DNA of 64,000 nt from Allobrachymonas denitrificans DSM 15123 (GTDB lineage Bacteria > Pseudomonadota > Gammaproteobacteria > Burkholderiales > Burkholderiaceae_C). The translations under genes and the position numbers were made by a program. The DNA lies in NCBI RefSeq assembly GCF_900110225.1, contig NZ_FOCW01000004.1, positions 79,545 to 143,544 on the forward strand. Direction: 5' to 3'. Positions 22,158 through 31,160 of this stretch are shown piece by piece (the first letter of the stretch is position 1; each line of letters opens with the position of its first letter). The notes beneath the pieces were generated by a model. The model made no database searches and was not told where the DNA came from. It saw nothing but the letters and a program-made list of their open reading frames with translations.

Positions 22158-23357
22158 TCAGCGCGCCCCCCAGCGTTCAGGCAGCGCCTGGGCGCGGCGC
22201 AGGGCCAGTGCAGACAGCCCCAGCGTCGCCAGCGTGCCACCTGCCAGACCGGCCAGCGGCCACCAGGCCAGCGTCAGGGGAGCCTGCATTTCCAGCATGC
22301 GCACCTGCAGCTGCAGGTAGTGCGTCAGCGGCAGTGCGTTGGCCCAAATCTGTGCGCCGGGCGGCATGGCCAGGATCGGGTAGCCGACACCGCTGAAGGC
22401 AAAGGCCGGTGCCGTGATGAAGCCGGTCATGGACAGTGCCATGCGCAGCGACAGTGTCAGCGAAGCCGCCAGCGCGCCCAGTGCCACCGACAGCAGCACC
22501 AGCAGCAGCAACCCGGTCCAGGTGACGACCCAGGCGGCAGGCGCGGCGTGCAGCCGGGTCGTCATCAGCGTGAAGGCCACGCTGGCGGCGGCCATCATGC
22601 CCAGCATGGGCCAGATCACCTTGCCCAGAATGGCGGCCAGCAGGGCGCTCCAGCCCGGCAGCGCGCCCACGGGCTCGCCGATCGCATCACGCAGCCAGAC
22701 GTCCAGCGAGCGGTCGCGCAGCTTGCGGCCCATGGCCCAGGCGCCCGCCGTCATGGCCAGGATGTGCAGCAGCGCCGGCATCAGCGTGGTGGCGAGGAAC
22801 ACCTGGTAGTTGGCAGACACATTGAACAGGCCGGTGGCGTCCAGCCGCAGCGGTGCCAGCGCAGCGTGTGCCTGGGCCGGACTCTGCCCCCGGCGCATGC
22901 GTGCCTCCAGCTCGATGCCGGCAGACAGGGCGCCGATGGCCGCGCGCACATCGCGCTGTACCGAGCCCGACGGCATGCTGCGCTGCGCGTTGTGCACCAG
23001 CACCACGCGCGTGGGCCTCTGCGTGGTCACCTGCCGGGCAAAATCCGGCGGAATCTGCACATAGGCCTCGATCTGCCCGCTGCGCAGCGCCTGTTCGGCA
23101 TCGTGTTCGCTGGTGAGGGTGCGCGTGATGTCCAGCCCCGGCGAGGCCTGCAGCAAGCGCGCCGCCTGGCGCGACAGGGCGCTGTGGTCCTGGTCCAGCA
23201 GGCCGATCGGCAGTTTGCCCGGCAGGCCGGCCGAGAAAATCCACCATAGCAGCAGCACGGTCAGCATGGGCACCAGGCTGATCATGGCCAGATCCCAGGG
23301 ATCCTCGCGCAGGCGCTCCCACTCGTGCAGGGCGCTGGCTTGGGCGATGCGCAGCAT
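22158..23357 (-). CDS. ABC-2 type permease (export), first in operon
   Basis: A 399-residue paralogue of its downstream neighbour, with the same plan: an N-terminal helix (DLAMISLVPMLTVLLLWWIF), an extracytoplasmic domain beginning LPIGLLDQDHSALSRQA, and a C-terminal block of about five helices with VGYPILAMPPGAQIWANALPL in two parts. The two permeases would form a heterodimer. The HlyD-like adaptor gene lies 15 bp upstream. The ATPase partner expected for ABC-2 transporters is not encoded here. Confidence 0.88.
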   Translation of the reverse strand: MLRIAQASALHEWERLREDPWDLAMISLVPMLTVLLLWWIFSAGLPGKLPIGLLDQDHSALSRQAARLLQASPGLDITRTLTSEHDAEQALRSGQIEAYVQIPPDFARQVTTQRPTRVVLVHNAQRSMPSGSVQRDVRAAIGALSAGIELEARMRRGQSPAQAHAALAPLRLDATGLFNVSANYQVFLATTLMPALLHILAMTAGAWAMGRKLRDRSLDVWLRDAIGEPVGALPGWSALLAAILGKVIWPMLGMMAAASVAFTLMTTRLHAAPAAWVVTWTGLLLLVLLSVALGALAASLTLSLRMALSMTGFITAPAFAFSGVGYPILAMPPGAQIWANALPLTHYLQLQVRMLEMQAPLTLAWWPLAGLAGGTLATLGLSALALRRAQALPERWGAR

Positions 23358-23372
23358 GGCTCGGATTCCCGC

Positions 23373-24356
23373 TCAGGGCTGCACCAGCACGCTCATGCCC
23401 GGCCGCACGCCGGCTACCGGCTGAATGGGGCGAGCCTTGATCTCGAAGGTGCGCATGTCGAAGCCCTGGTCGCTGCGCGTGGCGCGCCAGGTGGCGAAGT
23501 CGGGCAGCACCGAGCTGGCAGTCACCTTGAAGGTGACCTTGTCCTGCTTGAGTGCCGGAATGCTGCCCTCGAACTGGCTGCCGATGGCAAAGCGCTGCAC
23601 GCGGTCCTCGCGCACGTTCAGCACCAGCCACTGGTCGTTCAGGTCGACCACGGTGACCACCGGCACGCCCTGCGGGGCAATCTCGCCCACCTTGGCATAC
23701 ACCTTGGCCACCTCGCCTGCCACCGGGCTGGCCAGCGCGGCTTCCGACTGCGCCACGCGCGCCTCGGCCACCACGGCGGCGACCTGACGCTCCTGCGCAT
23801 TGGCGGCAGCGCGGTCCTCGGCGCGGGCGCCGGACAGGGCCAGGTCGTACTGGGCGCGTGCTGCGCGGGCCTGGTCGCGCGCCGCCACGAAGTTGGCGTA
23901 GGCCTCGTCACGCTTCTGGGCGGCAACCAGTCCCTCGCGCGCCAGCCGGTCCACGCGCTGCCAGCTCTTGCTGGCCAAGTCAGCCGCCGCCTGGGCGCGC
24001 TGCCAGTTGGCGCGCGCCATTTCCACTTCCTGCGGACGGGCGCCGTTGGCGGCCTTGCGTGCCACGGCACTGGCAGCATCGCGCGCGGCCTGCGCCTGGG
24101 CCACCTTGGCTTCGATCTCGGGGCTGTCCATGCGGATCAGCGCGTCGCCGGATCGCACCTGCTGTCCTTCCTGCACCAGCACCTGCCCGATGCGGCCGGC
24201 CACCTTGGGTGCCACATCGGTTTCCTGGGCCTCCATCTGGCCCTGGAGCACGACCGGCGGCGGTGCCGCGGCACGCCACAGGCCATAGCCGATGGTGCCT
24301 GCCACGGCCAGCAGGGCCAGGGCCAACACGGTCTTGCGGAGAGTGGTTGTCTGCAT
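23373..24356 (-). CDS. HlyD-family periplasmic adaptor (EmrA/YbhG-like)
   Basis: A 327-residue membrane fusion protein. An N-terminal helix (LRKTVLALALLAVAGTIGYGL) anchors it; then come a lipoyl half (VVLQGQMEAQETDVAPKVAGRI), a long Ala-rich helical hairpin (about 75-190) and the second lipoyl half (LASPVAGEVAKVYAKVGEIA). It bridges the inner membrane permeases and the TolC-like channel encoded next to it. The start at 24356 is the ATG directly before the basic, hydrophobic N-terminus; the frame is open for 29 more codons. Confidence 0.9.
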   Translation of the reverse strand: MQTTTLRKTVLALALLAVAGTIGYGLWRAAAPPPVVLQGQMEAQETDVAPKVAGRIGQVLVQEGQQVRSGDALIRMDSPEIEAKVAQAQAARDAASAVARKAANGARPQEVEMARANWQRAQAAADLASKSWQRVDRLAREGLVAAQKRDEAYANFVAARDQARAARAQYDLALSGARAEDRAAANAQERQVAAVVAEARVAQSEAALASPVAGEVAKVYAKVGEIAPQGVPVVTVVDLNDQWLVLNVREDRVQRFAIGSQFEGSIPALKQDKVTFKVTASSVLPDFATWRATRSDQGFDMRTFEIKARPIQPVAGVRPGMSVLVQP

Positions 24357-24381
24357 GGAGAGCTTTCCGGAATGCGGGGGA

Positions 24382-25842
24382 TCAGCGCAGGCGCACGTCG
24401 GCGCGCTGCGCGTATTGGTCGAACTGTTCGGGCACGCCGGCACTGTCCAGCAGGCGTGACAGGGCCAGTACGTAGTCGTGCGCCGCCTTGGCGCGTTCGG
24501 TTTCCACCCTGGTGTACTGGGTATGGGCGTCGATCAGGTCGATCATGGTGCTGGTGCCCTCCCGCAGGCCGCTGGAGCGCAGGCGCATCATTTCCTGCGC
24601 CAGCTGCACGCTCGGGGTCAGCGACAGGTACTGCTGGCGCGCGTCATCGACGGCGCGCCAGTTCTTCTCGACCAGCAGCGCGATGTCGCTGCGCACCTGG
24701 GCATCGGTGCGTTCGGCCTGGATGATCTTCTGCGCTGCGGCCTGCTGCATGCTGTGCCGGTCCACGGACGACCACAGCGTCCAGTGCGCCTGTACGCCGG
24801 CCACCCAGCTGGCATTGCTGCGCTGCAGCTCGCGCCGGCCGAACAGCGCGACGGTGGGTTTCCAGCGCGAGTTTTCCAGCGCGTGCAGCTGCTCGGCCTG
24901 GGCCTTCTTGGCGGCCACCTTGTCCAGCCCGGGATGATGGCCCAGGGCCAGCTGCCGGAACTGCTCCAGCGGCGGCAGCGGGCGGGTGTCGACAAACAGC
25001 GGCGTGCTCGGCTGCACGGCCTGTTCGCTGTGCAGCAGGCTTTGCAGGGCGGCCTGGGCCAGCGCCAGATCGCCCTGCGCCTTGAGCTGCTCACGTCGTG
25101 CCTGCTCCAGTGCCACGCTGGCCTGCAGCCGGTCCACGCGCGCAATCATGCCGACCTGCAGCAGACGCTCCGCGGCGTGGTCGTGCTCGGCAATGGTGCT
25201 GGCGGCCTGCTGGCGCAAGGCCACCGCCCGGCGTGCCAGCTGCACGCCGAAATAGCGCTGCACCAGCGTGTCCTCGAGCTGGTGCGTGGTGGCCTGGGCA
25301 TCGGCCTGGGCTTCATCCTGCTGGGCGGCACTGAAATCCTTCACGGCCTGCGTCGCGCCGCCGGTATACACCGGCCACACGGCACTGATTGCCTGGCTGT
25401 TGCGCGTGCCCTTCAGGTGGTAGGGCAGCGCATCGGGAATCGCCTGGGGCAGGCGGGTGGCCAGCTGCCCCACGGGCTGGGCCAGCGGGCCGAGGGCGGG
25501 CAGCAACGGGCCCAGTTCGGACAGCCGGTTGCCGATTTCCTGCTTCGCCTCTGCCAGATCCAGTTCGCCATGCAGGCTGTAGCGGGTGTGGCTGGCCGAA
25601 AGCCCCACGATGGGCCCGCCCAGACCCTGCAGGCCCTGCGTCTGCAGGCGCTTGCTCTCCACGGCGGCCCGGGCTGCGGCAAGCTGGTCGGATACCTGCA
25701 GCAGGCGGGTGCGGGCGTCCTGCAGGCTCAGGGCCGTGGCCGCCGACGTGCGTGTCGCTGCATCCGGTGCGCCCTGCACGGCGGGCGCTGCTGCACAGAG
25801 CGCGGTCGCCAGAATCCAGGCAGTGAATCGCTCAGGCCGCAT
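24382..25842 (-). CDS. TolC-like outer membrane efflux protein
   Basis: A 486-residue outer membrane factor with a signal peptide (residues 1-24, ending VQGAP) and no lipobox, unlike the NodT protein of the other efflux operon. Two helical OEP repeats are visible, with long Ala/Gln/Leu-rich helices, and near the C-terminus LRSSGLREGTSTMIDLIDAHTQ in two halves, the conserved region of the second repeat. Its start overlaps the end of the MerR gene by 11 bp and the adaptor gene follows after 25 bp. Confidence 0.9.
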   Translation of the reverse strand: MRPERFTAWILATALCAAAPAVQGAPDAATRTSAATALSLQDARTRLLQVSDQLAAARAAVESKRLQTQGLQGLGGPIVGLSASHTRYSLHGELDLAEAKQEIGNRLSELGPLLPALGPLAQPVGQLATRLPQAIPDALPYHLKGTRNSQAISAVWPVYTGGATQAVKDFSAAQQDEAQADAQATTHQLEDTLVQRYFGVQLARRAVALRQQAASTIAEHDHAAERLLQVGMIARVDRLQASVALEQARREQLKAQGDLALAQAALQSLLHSEQAVQPSTPLFVDTRPLPPLEQFRQLALGHHPGLDKVAAKKAQAEQLHALENSRWKPTVALFGRRELQRSNASWVAGVQAHWTLWSSVDRHSMQQAAAQKIIQAERTDAQVRSDIALLVEKNWRAVDDARQQYLSLTPSVQLAQEMMRLRSSGLREGTSTMIDLIDAHTQYTRVETERAKAAHDYVLALSRLLDSAGVPEQFDQYAQRADVRLR

Positions 25843-26704
25843 CCGATTGTCCGGAAGTCTCGTCGCGGGACGCGTTAGCCGCCATGCCGGCAGCCAGCGG
25901 CTGCAGGTTCTCGGCCAGATGCTCGGCCTCCTGCTGCAGGATCACCGGCAGCATGGCCTGGACGGCCTCCAGCAGCAGCAGCGGGGCACTTTGCAGCAGA
26001 CGCTGCACCTGCTCGTCCTGATCTGCCTCGGGGCGCCGGCCGGCCTCCTGCAGCACGGTGCGCAGGCTGCTGCGCACCAGACGGCGCAGGTCGCGGCTCA
26101 CGGCTTCCTGCATTTCCAGCGCGTCGTCCAGCGGCACGCCCATGTCGGATAGCTGCTGCGCCACGGCGCGCAGGCCGGGTGTCAGGTATTCGATGCTGCC
26201 ATCGGGCAGGATGCGCTGCAGGCCGCTGCGCACCAGCTGCTCGGTCTGGGCCGGCGTGAAGTCGGCGCGCCAGGTGGCCTCGATGGTGGACAGGGGCAGG
26301 CGCAGCGCTTCCTGGTCCACCGGAATATGCCAGGACAGCACGCGCGCCAGATCGCCCAGCTTGTTCCAGGCACCGGAGGCCTCGTTGCGGTTGTTCTGTT
26401 CCACCACGGCCTTGATGCGCTCCAGGCTCAGGCCCTGATTGCGCAGCATGCGGATGGCCTGCAACTGCGCCAGATGCTCCTCGCCGTACAGGCCGAGCCG
26501 GCCGCGCAGCGTGGGCGGCGGCAGCAGGCCGGCGCTGTTGTAGGCGCGGATGTTGCGCACCGTCATGCCGACCTGGGTGGCCAGCTCCTCAATGGTCATG
26601 GTGTGTGAACTGGCGGGACGGCGCTGCTGCACGGCACGCAGGGCGCTGTCCGTGGCAAGCACGGTCTGTGGGGGTTCGGAAGGCGAAGGGCTGAATTCGG
26701 TCAT
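25832..26704 (-). CDS. MerR-family transcriptional regulator
   Basis: A 290-residue regulator whose winged HTH (MTIEELATQVGMTVRNIRAY, followed by SAGLLPPP) lies at about residues 36-105. The long C-terminal part (about 185 residues) is helical, Leu/Gln-rich and has no cysteine or other clear metal-binding pattern, so it more likely binds an organic ligand. It heads the tolC-hlyD-permease operon and overlaps the next gene by 11 bp, and so is probably its own regulator. An internal ATG at 26599 would start exactly at the HTH. Inverted repeats lie just upstream. Confidence 0.88.
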   Translation of the reverse strand: MTEFSPSPSEPPQTVLATDSALRAVQQRRPASSHTMTIEELATQVGMTVRNIRAYNSAGLLPPPTLRGRLGLYGEEHLAQLQAIRMLRNQGLSLERIKAVVEQNNRNEASGAWNKLGDLARVLSWHIPVDQEALRLPLSTIEATWRADFTPAQTEQLVRSGLQRILPDGSIEYLTPGLRAVAQQLSDMGVPLDDALEMQEAVSRDLRRLVRSSLRTVLQEAGRRPEADQDEQVQRLLQSAPLLLLEAVQAMLPVILQQEAEHLAENLQPLAAGMAANASRDETSGQSDAA

Positions 26705-26717
26705 GGGTGACTTTCTA

Positions 26718-26738
26718 TGTGACAGCGATTATGTCACA
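26718..26738. promoter_or_regulatory. Probable MerR-type operator upstream of the export operon
   Basis: TGTGAC-N9-GTCACA forms a perfect 6-bp inverted repeat 14 bp before the MerR gene start; a further ATGTCAT copy lies at 26745-26751. Dyad symmetry and place suggest the binding site of the local MerR protein. Inferred. Confidence 0.5.
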
Positions 26739-26769
26739 TGAGAGATGTCATATAAAGGGCAAACCCTAT

Positions 26770-26786
26770 CCTGCCATATCGGCAGG
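26770..26786 (-). terminator. Hairpin downstream of corA (weak terminator candidate)
   Basis: CCTGCC-ATATC-GGCAGG, enclosed by AAACCCT/AGGGTTT (26761-26767 and 26797-26803). It follows the corA stop on the minus strand. The T-run is poor, so terminator function is uncertain. Confidence 0.4.
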
Positions 26787-26803
26787 CCATCGGCCACAGG
26801 GTT

Positions 26804-27790
26804 TTACTTGAGCCAGCCGCGCTTGCGGAAGTACCACATGGGCAGCAGGGCGCTGGCAATCATCAGTCCGAGCGCCCAGGCGTAGCCATACTGCCACTCC
26901 AGTTCCGGCATGAAGCGGAAGTTCATGCCGTACAGGCTGGCCACCAGCGTCGGCGGCAGCAGCGCCACGCTGGCCACCGAGAACAGCTTGATGATCTTGT
27001 TCTGGTTGATGTTGATGAAACCGACCGTCGCATCCATCAGGAAGTTGATCTTGTCGAACAGGAAGGTGGTGTGGCTGTCGAGCGAGTCGATATCGCGCAT
27101 GATCTGGCGCGCTTCCTCGAACTGCTCGGCATTGAGCATGCGGCTGCGCATCATGAAGCTGACGGCGCGGCGCGTGTCGGTCGCGTTGCGGCGGATGCGG
27201 CCGTTCATGTCTTCCTGGCGGGCAATGGTGGCTAGCACCTCGCCGGCCACGTCGTCGGTCACGTCGCCTTTCAGCACGCGGGTGCTGGCGTGCTCCAGCT
27301 CCTCGTGGATTTCCTCCAGCGTGTCGGCGCTGTACTCGGCGTCGGCGTCGAACAGCTTGAGCAGCAGTTCCTTGGCATCGGTGATCAGCCCCGGCATGCG
27401 GCGCGCGCGCAGGCGCAGCAGGCGGAACACCGGCACCGTGTCGTCGTGGATGGAGAACAGGATGTTGTAGCTCTTCAGCTCCGGATTGCTCTGGTTCAGG
27501 ATGAAGGCCACGCGCTCGGTGCTCGGGTCATCGAAATCGGCCACCAGAAAGTCGGCGCGGATGTGCAGCTCGCCGTTGTCTTCCTCGTAGAAGCGGGCGG
27601 ATTCCTCGATGTCCTCGTCCATCGCGTCTTCCGGGATGGACAGGCCGTAGTGCTGCTTGATCCAGCGTTTTTCCTCGAGGGTGGGGTCTTCCAGATCGAC
27701 CCAGATCGGCGTGAACCGGGTCAGCTCCTCGAGCGACTCGATCTCTTCCTGAAACAGGCGGCCATTGGCCAGCGTGAAGATGTTCAGCAT
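26804..27790 (-). CDS. corA: Magnesium/cobalt transporter CorA family
   Basis: A 328-residue divalent cation channel. The long N-terminal cytoplasmic funnel domain is followed by two C-terminal membrane helices with the diagnostic YGMNF between them (about residue 285) and a basic C-terminus (KRGWLK). The start MLNIFTLANGRLFQ at 27790 fits the family; the frame has nine further codons upstream. It transports Mg(II), Co(II) or Ni(II) in characterised members. It stands alone. Confidence 0.93.
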   Translation of the reverse strand: MLNIFTLANGRLFQEEIESLEELTRFTPIWVDLEDPTLEEKRWIKQHYGLSIPEDAMDEDIEESARFYEEDNGELHIRADFLVADFDDPSTERVAFILNQSNPELKSYNILFSIHDDTVPVFRLLRLRARRMPGLITDAKELLLKLFDADAEYSADTLEEIHEELEHASTRVLKGDVTDDVAGEVLATIARQEDMNGRIRRNATDTRRAVSFMMRSRMLNAEQFEEARQIMRDIDSLDSHTTFLFDKINFLMDATVGFININQNKIIKLFSVASVALLPPTLVASLYGMNFRFMPELEWQYGYAWALGLMIASALLPMWYFRKRGWLK

Positions 27791-28117
27791 GACGGATATT
27801 CCTGCGGCCACGCGCAAGGCATGGCCGGTATGGCGGGGGATAACGGCGATGGGGAGGCTTCCGCTGCCCGCGACCGCCGGCTCGGGGCCGCGAATCCGTC
27901 AGGGGGCGGAAGCTAGCAACTAGGGCTGGGTTCCATGGGGTGTAAAGCAAATGCTCCACATGATGAAGAAGCCGAAATTATCGCACTGCAACATGACGGC
28001 CACAAGGCATGCCGCGCGCCGCGGGCGTCCGCCCAACGAAAAAACGGGCGTGCCGTTGCTGGCACACCCGTTTCAAGGCGTTTGCGGCACCCGGGGCAGC
28101 CCGGGCACCGGTTGCGA
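27791..28117. other. Intergenic region between corA and actP
   Basis: No convincing gene. It holds the corA 5' region on the minus strand and, near 28039-28071, the actP terminator. Short plus-strand frames here are antisense shadows. Confidence 0.6.
28039..28071 (-). terminator. Rho-independent terminator of yjcH-actP
   Basis: On the minus strand ACGGGTGTGCC pairs with GGCACGCCCGT (one G-U) around a 6-nt loop, followed by six T. It lies about 46 bp after the actP stop codon. Confidence 0.85.
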
Positions 28118-29797
28118 TCAGTGGTTCGATGCGGAAGCCGCGCCGTAGCCGGTCTGGGCACGCACGTACTGGTCGTCGAAGGCCTCGATCTCGTTCTTTG
28201 CACGCACGCTGCTGTCCGTCTTCGAGAAGATGTAGGCCAGCAGGAAGGCCACCGGCATGGCGAACAGGGCCGGCTGCGTGTACGGGAACAGCGGAGCGGC
28301 ATTGCCCAGCACGTCCACCCACACGGACTTGGAGAACAGCACGAACAGCACGGCAGACACCAGGCCGCCGTAGCCGCCCCACAGCGCGCCGCGCGTGGTC
28401 AGGCCCTTCCAGTACATGGACAGGATCAGCACCGGGAAGTTGGCGGCAGCCGCCACGCCGAAGGCCAGACCCACCATGAAGGCGATGTTCTGCTTCTCGA
28501 AGGCGATGCCCAGCACGATGGCCAGCAGGCCCAGTGCCACGGTGGCGTACTTGGACACGCGGATCTCGTCGGTCTCGGAGACCTGGCCCTTCTTGATCAC
28601 GCGGGCATACAGGTCATGCGAGATGGCGGAGGCACCGGCCAGCGCCAGGCCCGACACCACGGCCAGGATGGTGGCAAAGGCCACGGCAGCCAGGAAGCCC
28701 AGCAGCATGTTGCCGCCCACGGCCTTGGACAGGTGCATGGCAACCATGTTGCCGCCACCGATCAGCTTGCCCTGCAGGTCGCCGCCTTCGAAGAACTCGG
28801 GGTTCTGGCCGACGATCACGATGGAGGCCAGGCCCATGATGAAGATCACGTTGAAGAAGTAGGCCACGAAACCGGAGGCGTACAGCACGGACTTGCGCGC
28901 TTCCTTGGCGTCGGTCACGGTGAAGAAGCGCATCAGGATGTGCGGCAGGCCGGCGGTGCCGAACATCAGGCCCAGGCCCAGGGAGATGGCGGTGACCGGA
29001 TCGGCCAGCAGGCTGCCCGGATACATCAGCTTGTCGCCCAGCTTGTGCACTTCGGTCACGCGGGTGACCATCTCGCTGTAGGAGAAACCGAACTGGCTGA
29101 AGGCCAGCACCATCACCAGCGTGCCACCTGCCAGCAGCAGGCCGGCCTTGATGATCTGCACCCAGGTGGTGGCCACCATGCCGCCGAAGGTCACGTAGAC
29201 CATCATCAGGATACCCACGGCGAAGATGGCGACGTTGTAGTCCAGGCCGAACAGCAGCTTGATCAGCTGGCCGGCACCCACCATCTGCGCGATCAGGTAG
29301 AAGCAGACCACGGTCAGCGAGGAAATCGCAGCCATGGTGCGGATCTTGCCTTGGTCGAGGCGGTAGGCGGTGATGTCGGAGAAGGTGAAGCGGCCCAGGT
29401 TGCGCAGGCGCTCGGCCATCAGGAACAGGATGATGGGCCAGCCGGCGAAGAAGGCCATCATGTAGATGTAGCCGTCGTAGCCGGAGGTGAAGGTCATGGC
29501 CGTCAGGCCCAGCAGCGTGGCGGCAGACATGTAGTCACCCGCGATCGCCATGCCGTTCTGGAAGCCGGTGATGCCGCCGCCGGCGGTGTAGAAATCGGCC
29601 GCCGACTTGGTGCGGCGTGCCGCCCAGTAGGTGATCCCCATGGTCAGTGCCACGAAGATCAGGAACATGATGATGGCGTGCCAGTTGGTGGCCTGCTTCT
29701 GGATGGCGCCTTCCATGGCGGGGCCGGCGGCCAGTGCCAGTGCGGGAGTGGCCAGCAGCGGCGCAGCCAGCAGACGGGAAATCAGTTTGCCCTGCAT
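28118..29797 (-). CDS. actP: Cation/acetate symporter ActP
   Basis: A 559-residue sodium:solute symporter (SSF family) with a signal-like first hydrophobic segment and about 13 helices. Family marks include [39 protein letters not shown] and [19 protein letters not shown]. It imports acetate and related short carboxylates. Its ATG overlaps the yjcH stop by one base, so both are coupled, as in E. coli. No acs gene is next to it here. Confidence 0.94.
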   Translation of the reverse strand: MQGKLISRLLAAPLLATPALALAAGPAMEGAIQKQATNWHAIIMFLIFVALTMGITYWAARRTKSAADFYTAGGGITGFQNGMAIAGDYMSAATLLGLTAMTFTSGYDGYIYMMAFFAGWPIILFLMAERLRNLGRFTFSDITAYRLDQGKIRTMAAISSLTVVCFYLIAQMVGAGQLIKLLFGLDYNVAIFAVGILMMVYVTFGGMVATTWVQIIKAGLLLAGGTLVMVLAFSQFGFSYSEMVTRVTEVHKLGDKLMYPGSLLADPVTAISLGLGLMFGTAGLPHILMRFFTVTDAKEARKSVLYASGFVAYFFNVIFIMGLASIVIVGQNPEFFEGGDLQGKLIGGGNMVAMHLSKAVGGNMLLGFLAAVAFATILAVVSGLALAGASAISHDLYARVIKKGQVSETDEIRVSKYATVALGLLAIVLGIAFEKQNIAFMVGLAFGVAAAANFPVLILSMYWKGLTTRGALWGGYGGLVSAVLFVLFSKSVWVDVLGNAAPLFPYTQPALFAMPVAFLLAYIFSKTDSSVRAKNEIEAFDDQYVRAQTGYGAASASNH

Positions 29798-30117
29798 TAT
29801 TTGCCTCCCTTGGCTGCGTCGCGGATGATCTTCTGGTTCAGCGCGTCGAACTCGGTATTGGCGCGGCGCACGTAGTAGGCGGTCAGCACCCAGAACAGCA
29901 CGAACAGGAACAGTTCCAGCACCACGCCCACGGTGAACTTGGAACCTTCCGCGATGGGCTGGCCCAGGGCGGTGGGGTTGAAGGCCACGGTCAGCACGAA
30001 ACCGTAGAACAGCACCAGCACGATCACGGCCAGTGTCCAGGCGAAGCGGCTGCGCTTTTGCACCAGCTCCTTGAATTGCGGATGGTTCCGCATGTTTTTG
30101 TAGATGGCACTGCTCAT
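29797..30117 (-). CDS. yjcH: DUF485-family inner membrane protein YjcH
   Basis: A 106-residue protein with two membrane helices, [18 protein letters not shown] at the start and [10 protein letters not shown] at the end, as in the DUF485/YjcH proteins that go with ActP. Role not established; the constant pairing suggests help in ActP assembly or activity. ATG at 30117 is preceded by AAAGGGGCGGCC; the frame is open for 13 more codons. Confidence 0.92.
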   Translation of the reverse strand: MSSAIYKNMRNHPQFKELVQKRSRFAWTLAVIVLVLFYGFVLTVAFNPTALGQPIAEGSKFTVGVVLELFLFVLFWVLTAYYVRRANTEFDALNQKIIRDAAKGGK

Positions 30118-30392
30118 GGGCCGCCCCTTTCTAGTTGACGTTTGCGTTAACTTCAATTTATCCGGAGCGGATTGTAGGGGGCTGAGTTTCGTTCTGGCTT
30201 ACAAAGGGCGAAAACTGTCGGATTAACGACAAAACAAGGGTTTTTGCCGAGACTTGGCGGGAAATGAAAGCACGATGTGGAAAATGAAACAAGGGTTAAC
30301 CCTTAGTTAAGGTATCCGGCAAGCCTTCACATCCGCCTGCTCCATGGTCAGCCCCTGAAAAAGGCATGCCGCGACGGTGTTGCGCAGGGGTT
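30118..30392. promoter_or_regulatory. Upstream region of yjcH-actP with two inverted repeats
   Basis: No gene. A/T-richer than the flanks. It has the perfect 14-bp palindrome AAGGGTTAACCCTT (30291-30304) and TGTCG-GATTAA-CGACA (30216-30231). Both could be operator sites for acetate/carbon regulation or parts of a terminator; no T-run follows the first. Confidence 0.4.
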
Positions 30393-31160
30393 TCAGGCCG
30401 TCCAGACGGGGTCGCTGCCGCTGTCCGGCGCGCGATCCAGCAGTCCGTGTTTGACCAGCCGCTTCTGCTCGTCGGGCGTGGGCCCGCGCTGCAGCTGGCG
30501 CTGAAAATCGGCCAGGATGGCACCGTCCCCGTGGGCGAGGTAGTAGTCCCAGCGGTTGCACTGGCCGTAGGTCTTGTGGTTGCCCTCGCCCATGCCCGAG
30601 GGAAACATGTTGGCATTGAGCGTGGCCAGGTGTTCCAGGATGCTGGCGTCGTCGTCGCCGGCCAGTTTCATGTGGGCGATCTCGCCGAACACATCGCGCG
30701 TGCGCACGCCGAAGTCGTCCTCGTTCTCGATGGCGAGCGGAAACTACAGCTCGCTGCGCCCGCCCACCTTCTCGAGGCACAGGGTGTACTGGTTGAGCCA
30801 GGCATGGGCCTCGCCCATCTCGCGCGAGCGGGCGTAGGCCTCGGCCGAGCCAAAGCTGTCCATCGCGTTCCACTGCTCCGGGTAGAACAGGGCATGCCCC
30901 AGCTCGTGCGCCAGCGAGGAATAGCGTGAGTGGGTGCGCTGTGCCGGATCTTCCGGCACGTAGAAACTGATCGCCGAAGGGTGGCCGTTGGCCGCGGAAA
31001 AGGCTGCCGGAATGGCCTGCACGCGCCCACCCTGCGCATAAAAGCGCGTGAGCTGCTCCCACATCGGCGGCGTATTGCGCACCGCCTGGATTTCCGGCTC
31101 GGGAAAGCCGGCCGCACGCAGGTCGGCCAGCATGGCGATGGGGTCGGGAGCAGCAGGCAT
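30393..31160 (-). pseudogene. HExxH zincin-like protein gene split by an in-frame amber stop
   Basis: Two reading frames in the same phase: 30744-31160 (138 codons) and, directly continuing, 30743-30393 (117 codons), parted only by a TAG at 30746-30744. Joined they encode about 255 residues. The first part has SSLAHELGHALFYPEQW, an HExxH motif of zinc peptidases, and GEAHAWLNQY with a possible third ligand. The second part reads FPLAIENEDDFGVRTRDVF and keeps protein-like codon use to its stop. It starts directly after the aroC stop (TGA then ATG), so it is probably cotranscribed with aroC. I do not recognise the family. Either a recent nonsense mutation, a sequencing error, or readthrough. 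Confidence 0.65.

Noticed and set aside
27935..29875. 646-codon plus-strand open frame
   Set aside because: Antisense shadow of actP; His/Gly/Gln-rich with no domain.
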